Positions 5,619 to 9,918 of a DNA stretch of 9,918 nt are shown here, one piece after another. The position numbers were made by a program, and so were the translations under genes. Within the stretch, counting starts at the first letter, position 1; the number at the start of each line of letters is the position of its first letter. Source of the DNA: UPXZ01 sp964541615 (GTDB lineage: Bacteria; Bacteroidota; Bacteroidia; Bacteroidales; Paludibacteraceae); NCBI GenBank assembly GCA_964541615.1, contig CAZIRA010000099.1, positions 1 to 9,918 on the forward strand, in the 5' to 3' direction. Below the pieces are notes generated by a model that saw only the letters and a list, made by a program, of their open reading frames with translations, had not been told where the DNA came from and did not search any database.

Positions 5619-7289
5619 TTATTTATTGAATAAATTTTCTTCTGTAAATTTACCGATTGAAGCATACTGTTCGTAAAGTTCTTCGTAAGCTTCGTGGTTT
5701 TTCATGTCAGGGTGATATTCGTCAGAGAATCCCATTCCCATTGCTTTCTGGGCATCTTCAACTTTCTCATAAACACCAGCTGCAACCGCTGCAAACATCG
5801 ATGTTCCGAATGCACAAGCCTGGTCTGCTTTAGCTATTTTAATAGGCATTCCGAGTACGTCAGCCATAACCTGCATCACAAACGGTGATTTCAAAGCGAT
5901 TCCTCCGATTCCGATAACTTCGTTGATTTCAACACCGTTTTCTTTGAAACGATCAACGATGGCTTTTGAGCCATATGCAGTTGCTTCAACCAATGCACGG
6001 AAAATAAGCGGTGCAGAACTTGCCAAAGTAAGGCCGGTAATTGTTCCCTTCAACATTTGATTAGCATCAGGTGTACGGCGACCATTCATCCAGTCAGTTG
6101 CCAAAACAGTTGATTCTGAAAGTGGAATCTTCGCTGCTTCATCCGATAAAGCAGGAATGATTTGATCCATTGTTTCTTCAATCAATTTTTGTTTGGTTTC
6201 TTCGTCAATCAAAGAAGATTTTGACAAAATATTTTCAAGAGGCCAGGCCACCACGCGTTTGAACCAGGCATAAATATCTCCAAAAGCTGATTGTCCGGCT
6301 TCAAGCCCAATCATTCCGGGAATTACTGAACCATCCACCTGACCGCAGATTCCGGGAATTAATTTATCGCCCATTGTATCATAATCCGAAACCATGATGT
6401 CACAAGTGGATGTACCAATGATTCGAACGAGCGCTCCGGGTTTGATCTCGGCACCAATAGCACCCATGTGTGCATCAAATGCACCTACCGCAACTGCAAC
6501 ATTGGTGGTTAATCCCAATCTTTCTGCCCATTCCGGTGTAAGATTTCCAATTTTCACATCGCTAGTGCAGGTTTCAGTAAACAGACGGCTGCGAAATCCG
6601 GCTAAAACAGGATCCAAAGCAGTCAGAAATTCTTCTGACGGCAGTCCGCCCCATTCTTCGAGCCACATGGCTTTATGTCCGGAAGCGCAACGACTTCTGT
6701 ACATTTGTTCTGGTTTGGTCACGCCTGAAAGCAGTGCAGGCATCCAGTCGCAGTGCTCTACGATTGAATAGGAAGCATTTCTAACGGCTTCGTCTTCACG
6801 CAACACGTGAAGTGCTTTAGCCCAAAACCATTCGGATGAGTAGATTCCACCAACGTAGGAAGTGTAGTCTATGTCCCATTCGCGCGCCAAATCGTTGATT
6901 TCATTTGCTTCTTTGATAGCAGTGTGGTCTTTCCAAAGCACAAACATGGCGTTTGGATTTTCAGCAAATTCCGGCAGCATAGAAAGCGGAGTTCCGTTTT
7001 TATCAGTGAAAACCGGAGTGCTTCCGGTAGTGTCAAATGCAATACCAACCACATTTTCAGCTGTTCCGGCCGGGCATTTTGACAATGCATCTTTTACAGT
7101 AAATTCAAGAACTTCGATGTAGTCTTTCGGGTGCTGGCGATACTGATTCGCAGCAGGAATGCAATATTTGCCTTCCATCCATCGTGGATAATACTTAACG
7201 GAAGAAGCCAATTCCTGACCATTTTCAGCATTCACAATGACTGCTCTGGCCGAATCGCTTCCGTAGTCTAAACCTATTACGTATTTCAT
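5619..7289 (-). CDS. araB: L-ribulokinase
   Basis: A 556-residue FGGY-family sugar kinase that phosphorylates L-ribulose to L-ribulose-5-phosphate with ATP in the cytoplasm. The N-terminal phosphate loop GLDYGSDSARAV is at 6-17. FDTTGSTPVFTDKNGTPLSM (85-104) and PEFAENPNAMFVLWKDHT (106-123) are close to the same segments of known AraB proteins. The catalytic base is probably Asp272 in GAFDAHMGAIGA (269-280). The second domain carries GTSTCDIMVS (292-301), DWMNGRRTPDAN (399-410), EATAYGSKAIVDRFKENG (435-452), and the adenine-site region IGIGGIALKSPFVMQVMADV (459-478) plus QACAFGTSMFAAVAAG (490-505). Length is normal and no motif is broken. The gene is separated from araA by 121 bp that hold two C/G-rich repeats, and is followed closely by galM. 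Confidence 0.97.
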   Translation of the reverse strand: MKYVIGLDYGSDSARAVIVNAENGQELASSVKYYPRWMEGKYCIPAANQYRQHPKDYIEVLEFTVKDALSKCPAGTAENVVGIAFDTTGSTPVFTDKNGTPLSMLPEFAENPNAMFVLWKDHTAIKEANEINDLAREWDIDYTSYVGGIYSSEWFWAKALHVLREDEAVRNASYSIVEHCDWMPALLSGVTKPEQMYRSRCASGHKAMWLEEWGGLPSEEFLTALDPVLAGFRSRLFTETCTSDVKIGNLTPEWAERLGLTTNVAVAVGAFDAHMGAIGAEIKPGALVRIIGTSTCDIMVSDYDTMGDKLIPGICGQVDGSVIPGMIGLEAGQSAFGDIYAWFKRVVAWPLENILSKSSLIDEETKQKLIEETMDQIIPALSDEAAKIPLSESTVLATDWMNGRRTPDANQMLKGTITGLTLASSAPLIFRALVEATAYGSKAIVDRFKENGVEINEVIGIGGIALKSPFVMQVMADVLGMPIKIAKADQACAFGTSMFAAVAAGVYEKVEDAQKAMGMGFSDEYHPDMKNHEAYEELYEQYASIGKFTEENLFNK

Positions 7290-7300
7290 ATAAGTATTTG

Positions 7301-7330
7301 CCCCCTAACCCCCTGAAGAGGGAATTTTTG
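7301..7330 (-). repeat. C/G-rich intergenic repeat, copy 1 (reverse orientation)
   Basis: The plus strand shows runs of C around TAAC, then CCCTGAAGAGGG and AATTTTTGG; the minus strand reads CCCTCTTCAGGGGGTTAGG. It shares its plan (CCC-loop-GGG hairpin, TTnG, GGGGC) with copies at 7375-7410 and 9074-9101 but lies in the opposite orientation to them. It sits about 11 bp upstream of the araB start, so in the transcript it is in the 5' leader of araB. The hairpin itself is only 4 bp. Confidence 0.6.
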
Positions 7331-7374
7331 GAGATAGTTAAAGTTAATAATAATTTTGAATGTATGTGCTATCC

Positions 7375-7410
7375 AAAAGCCCCTCCTTAAGGAGGGGTTT
7401 GGGGAGGCCT
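7375..7410 (+). repeat. C/G-rich intergenic repeat, copy 2, with hairpin directly after araA
   Basis: The core CCCCTCCTTAAGGAGGGG (7380-7397) is a perfect 18-bp palindrome followed by TTTGGGGAGGCC, ending at the araA stop codon. On the minus strand it is a 7-bp G/C-rich hairpin followed by CTTTTGG, a weak intrinsic terminator or mRNA-stabilising hairpin at the 3' end of araA. It belongs to the same repeat family as 7301-7330 and 9074-9101. Confidence 0.68.
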
Positions 7411-8916
7411 TTATCTCAACGCTCTGTTGAGCATGTAATAAACTTCGTTGTTACGCAGGTCTTGTTTGAAGTTGCGCATAGTAGTATCGTTGTCGATCAA
7501 CAACATTTCCATGTCAGCAATTTCAGCAAAGTCTTCCATGTGTTCTTTGGTCAAAGCAAATGAGAAGCTTGAGTGGTGAGTTCCACCTGCCTGAATCCAG
7601 GCGCCTGCTCCTACTTCGAAATTTGGTTGTGGAATCCACAATGCACATGCTACAGGAAGTTTTGGAAGATCTTTAGTTTTGATCACATCTACCACGTTTA
7701 CGATCATACGGAAACGATTTCCCATATCAACGATGGTACATGCCACACCTTGTCCTTCGTGAGCCTGAAATACCAAGCGAGCGCAGGTTCCGGCATCACC
7801 AATGCCAAGGAAGTGAACCTGGAGTTGTGGTTTTTGATCGGTAATATCGGGATTGATTTCCAACATGTGAGCCTGAAGAATTGAACTGTTTTCACCGTCA
7901 AAGTTGAGTGTGTAGTCTTCAAGGAAAGATTGACCTCCAGGAAGTCCGTGCCCCATCACCCACATAGAGCGAACCAAAGCAGCAGTTTTCCAGTCACCTT
8001 CAGCACCGAAACCGTAACCTTCCTGCATCAAGCGCTGAGAAGCAAATCCCATCAACTGATCCATTCCTTCGAGTTCGTCAAAGCTGGTAGTGAAAGCTTT
8101 TGCGCCTTTGTCTTCCAAGAAACGGCGAAGACCGATTTCCTGTGCAGCTGCAGCACGAACGTGCTGGTGGTTTTCACCGCCTTTAGCTGCATCCGGAGCA
8201 ATGTCATAAGCTTTTGCATATTCTTCAACCAATGCATCGATTTCTTCTTCTTTTACGGCTTTAACGTAAGGTACCAATTTTGCAATCGGAGCATTGTCCA
8301 CGTGGTATCCAAGACGGATTTCAGCTTCAACTTTGTCACCGTCAGTAACGGCTACATTATTCATATTGTCACCAAAACGAATAATACGCATATCCTGAGC
8401 ATCAGCCCAGGCCACAGAAACGCGCATCCAGGTAGAGATTTTTTTGTGAGTTTCTTTGTCTTTCCAGTATCCCACCACTACTTTGCGAGGTTTACGAAGA
8501 CGGGCTGTGATAAATCCAAATTCGCGGTCGCCGTGAGCACTTTGATTCAAGTTCATGAAATCCATATCGATTGAATCCCATGGAATTTTCTCGTTGTACT
8601 GAGTGTGAAGGTGCAGAAGCGGTTTTTTGAAATCCATCAAACCGTGAATCCACATTTTTGCAGGAGAGAACGTGTGCATCCAAGTGATTACACCCACGCA
8701 TTTTGTGTCAGCGTTAGCTTCGCGGAAAATTTGAGAAATTTCGCTGGAAGAATTTGCTGTACCTTTATAAACAACATTTACAGGGAGATTTCCCAACTCA
8801 TTCAGTCCTTTTACCATTTCGGTAGAGTGTGCGTCAACCTGTACTACCGCGTCACCGCCGTACAGAAGCTGTGCTCCCGTAACGAACCATACTTCAAAAT
8901 CTTTGTAATTGATCAT
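7411..8916 (-). CDS. araA: L-arabinose isomerase
   Basis: A 501-residue enzyme, the normal length, converting L-arabinose to L-ribulose in the cytoplasm with a divalent metal, usually Mn2+. The four metal-ligand positions known from the Escherichia coli enzyme are present: Glu306 in YGFGAEGDWK (301-310), Glu333 in GGQSFLEDYT (327-336), His350 in ILQAHMLEINP (346-356), and His447 or His448 in AGGTHHSSFSFAL (443-455). The N-terminal EVWFVTGAQLLYGGDAVVQV (8-27) and the segment GVITWMHTFSPAKMWIHGL (75-93) are also characteristic. The ATG at 8916 gives the family start MINYKDFEVWFVTG. The 191-bp gap to araD holds a terminator, so araA probably has its own promoter, which I could not locate by consensus. 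Confidence 0.98.
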   Translation of the reverse strand: MINYKDFEVWFVTGAQLLYGGDAVVQVDAHSTEMVKGLNELGNLPVNVVYKGTANSSSEISQIFREANADTKCVGVITWMHTFSPAKMWIHGLMDFKKPLLHLHTQYNEKIPWDSIDMDFMNLNQSAHGDREFGFITARLRKPRKVVVGYWKDKETHKKISTWMRVSVAWADAQDMRIIRFGDNMNNVAVTDGDKVEAEIRLGYHVDNAPIAKLVPYVKAVKEEEIDALVEEYAKAYDIAPDAAKGGENHQHVRAAAAQEIGLRRFLEDKGAKAFTTSFDELEGMDQLMGFASQRLMQEGYGFGAEGDWKTAALVRSMWVMGHGLPGGQSFLEDYTLNFDGENSSILQAHMLEINPDITDQKPQLQVHFLGIGDAGTCARLVFQAHEGQGVACTIVDMGNRFRMIVNVVDVIKTKDLPKLPVACALWIPQPNFEVGAGAWIQAGGTHHSSFSFALTKEHMEDFAEIADMEMLLIDNDTTMRNFKQDLRNNEVYYMLNRALR

Positions 8917-8935
8917 TTTCTTTAAAATTTTTTAT

Positions 8936-8962
8936 CCTTATTTACTTTTTTGAGAAATAAGG
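8936..8962. repeat. Short inverted repeat in the araA leader
   Basis: CCTTATTT (8936-8943) and AAATAAGG (8955-8962) can pair across 11 bases. In the minus-strand transcript the hairpin would lie about 20 nt before the araA start codon. Stems of this length arise by chance in A/T-rich leaders, so a role in araA translation is only a possibility. Confidence 0.3.
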
Positions 8963-9066
8963 TTAGTTAATAATTAATTTTTTTTACTAAAACTGATATT
9001 GGCTGTTAAGTGAGGCAGCACTTTTCACCAACTACAACTGCTTCACTGCATTTCCATTCAAGTTTC

Positions 9067-9101
9067 AAAAAAATCTCCCCTTCGGGGAGAATTAGAGGGG
9101 C
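9067..9101 (-). terminator. Intrinsic terminator after araD, built from C/G-rich repeat copy 3
   Basis: TCTCCCC (9074-9080) and GGGGAGA (9084-9090) form a perfect 7-bp stem with a 3-base loop. On the minus strand the stem is followed at once by seven T residues (9073-9067), a textbook intrinsic terminator just after the araD stop codon. The plus-strand continuation AATTAGAGGGGC (9090-9101) places it in the same repeat family as 7301-7330 and 7375-7410. It should end or attenuate araD transcription before araA. Confidence 0.78.
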
Positions 9102-9107
9102 TTTTTC

Positions 9108-9791
9108 TCACTGCCCGTAATAAGCATTCGGTCCGTGCTTGCGGTAGAAATGCTTTTTGATCAGGTGCTCATTCATCGTCAGATCCGGATTCACGCTGTA
9201 AGCAATGAAAGCCATTTTGGCCACCTGCTCCATCACCACGGCATTGTGCACGGCATCGTGAGCGTCTTTTCCCCATGAAAATGGTCCGTGGTTTTTTACG
9301 ATAACACCCGGCACAAAATCGGGATTTATCTCGTTGAATTTTTCTATAATGACTGTTCCGGTCTCTTTTTCGTACTCGCCTTCCACCTCTTGCTGAGTCA
9401 TATCACGCGTACAGGGAATTGATTCACTGAAATAATCTGCATGTGTTGTTCCAATGTTCGGAATATCACATCCTGCCTGTGCCCAAGCGGTAGCGTAGGT
9501 AGAGTGCGTATGCACGATTCCACCGATATTTGGGAAAGCTTTGTACAGTTCGATGTGAGTAGCCGTGTCAGATGATGGCTTCAAGTCGCCTTCCACTACA
9601 TTTCCTTCCAGGTCAACCACGACCATGTGTTCAGCTTTCATATCGTCATAAGAAACGCCTGACGGCTTTATTACAATCAGGTTTGATTCCCTGTCGATGG
9701 CACTTACATTGCCCCAGGTAAAAATTACCAACCCGTGTTGCACGATTTCTAAATTGGCACGAAATACTTTTTCTTTTAATGATTCCAGCAT
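9108..9791 (-). CDS. araD: L-ribulose-5-phosphate 4-epimerase
   Basis: A 227-residue class II aldolase-like enzyme that turns L-ribulose-5-phosphate into D-xylulose-5-phosphate, the last step of the arabinose pathway. Zn2+ ligands are seen as His94 and His96 in GIVHTHSTYATAWA (91-104) and His168 in VKNHGPFSWG (165-174). Asp75 in KPSSDTATHIELY (71-83) and Asp119 in THADYF (116-121) match conserved active-site positions. The substrate-binding TWGNVSAID (25-33) and IKPSGVSYDDM (41-51) are intact, and the C-terminal HFYRKHGPNAYYGQ is typical. Length is close to the 231 residues of the Escherichia coli enzyme. It is the first gene of the cluster, with an operator-like palindrome 28 bp before its start and a terminator after its stop. 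Confidence 0.96.
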   Translation of the reverse strand: MLESLKEKVFRANLEIVQHGLVIFTWGNVSAIDRESNLIVIKPSGVSYDDMKAEHMVVVDLEGNVVEGDLKPSSDTATHIELYKAFPNIGGIVHTHSTYATAWAQAGCDIPNIGTTHADYFSESIPCTRDMTQQEVEGEYEKETGTVIIEKFNEINPDFVPGVIVKNHGPFSWGKDAHDAVHNAVVMEQVAKMAFIAYSVNPDLTMNEHLIKKHFYRKHGPNAYYGQ

Positions 9792-9809
9792 TTGAGTGAT
9801 TTATTTGAT

Positions 9810-9857
9810 CAAAATTATTAAGTGTAATAAATACACTTATAAAACTTTACAAAATTA
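9810..9857 (-). promoter_or_regulatory. Probable araD promoter region
   Basis: On the minus strand TAATTTTG occurs twice, at 9857-9850 and 9817-9810; both match the Bacteroidetes -7 consensus TAnnTTTG. Neither has a perfect TTTG 19-21 bp upstream. The 21-bp palindrome at 9819-9839 lies between them, so it would overlap the promoter or transcription start whichever is used, as expected of a repressor site. The palindrome TTTGATCAAA (9804-9813) overlaps the downstream box. Confidence 0.4.
9819..9839. promoter_or_regulatory. 21-bp palindrome, candidate AraR operator of the arabinose cluster
   Basis: TAAGTGTA (9819-9826) and TACACTTA (9832-9839) are perfect inverted arms around a 5-bp spacer, 28 bp upstream of the araD start codon. 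Size, symmetry and position fit the operator of a dimeric winged-helix repressor, and araR lies at the other end of the same cluster. The assignment to AraR is inferred from context; the same arms are not found at the araR start. Confidence 0.55.
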
Positions 9858-9918
9858 TCAATAATATTTGAAAGTTTAAGTGAAACAATATATGTTATAC
9901 AGCATAGTATTGAGGAGA

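Noticed and set aside
7930..8574. Long plus-strand open frame of 214 codons opposite araA
   Set aside because: It is antisense to a full-length araA with all metal ligands; the translation has low-complexity Phe/Ser-rich stretches typical of shadow frames.
9007..9024. TAAGTG-N6-CACTTT as a second copy of the araD operator, upstream of araA
   Set aside because: The half-sites match, but the spacing is 6 bp where the araD palindrome has 9 bp between the same hexamers, which is unlikely to suit the same dimer.

Overview
The window looks like chromosomal DNA of a Bacteroidota member, most likely Bacteroidales. The evidence is an L-arabinose cluster with an SGLT-type sodium/sugar symporter, a lipoprotein mutarotase and a Nudix-type AraR regulator, TTTG/TAnnTTTG promoter elements, and small HTH and primase-like genes typical of mobile elements in this phylum. 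Genus cannot be fixed from the sequence. All convincing protein genes lie on the minus strand.

Right part (about 1824-9918): the arabinose catabolic locus. In transcription order it reads araD (ribulose-5-phosphate 4-epimerase), araA (L-arabinose isomerase), araB (ribulokinase), galM (exported mutarotase), a sodium/sugar symporter, and araR (repressor). The implied pathway is: mutarotation of arabinose outside the inner membrane, Na+-coupled uptake, isomerisation to L-ribulose, phosphorylation, and epimerisation to D-xylulose-5-phosphate for the pentose phosphate pathway. A 21-bp palindrome upstream of araD and a large inverted repeat just upstream of araR are candidate operators. C/G-rich hairpin repeats sit between araD and araA and between araA and araB; the first is a good intrinsic terminator, so the cluster is probably several transcription units or is attenuated, not one uniform operon.

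Left part (1 to about 1700): the end of an integrated mobile element running off the left edge. It carries an XRE-family regulator, an excisionase/MerR-like HTH protein and the start of a primase-like protein, all reading leftwards and tightly packed (ATGA overlap between the last two). No integrase is seen.

Between the two parts, 1011-1823 has no convincing protein gene but is rich in structure: paired operator-like dyads upstream of the XRE gene, several families of short repeats, a 19-bp perfect inverted repeat, a consensus Bacteroidetes promoter on the plus strand, and about 200 bp later a strong intrinsic terminator. The last two could bound a small RNA. The element/chromosome junction probably lies here, but its exact position cannot be fixed from one end.
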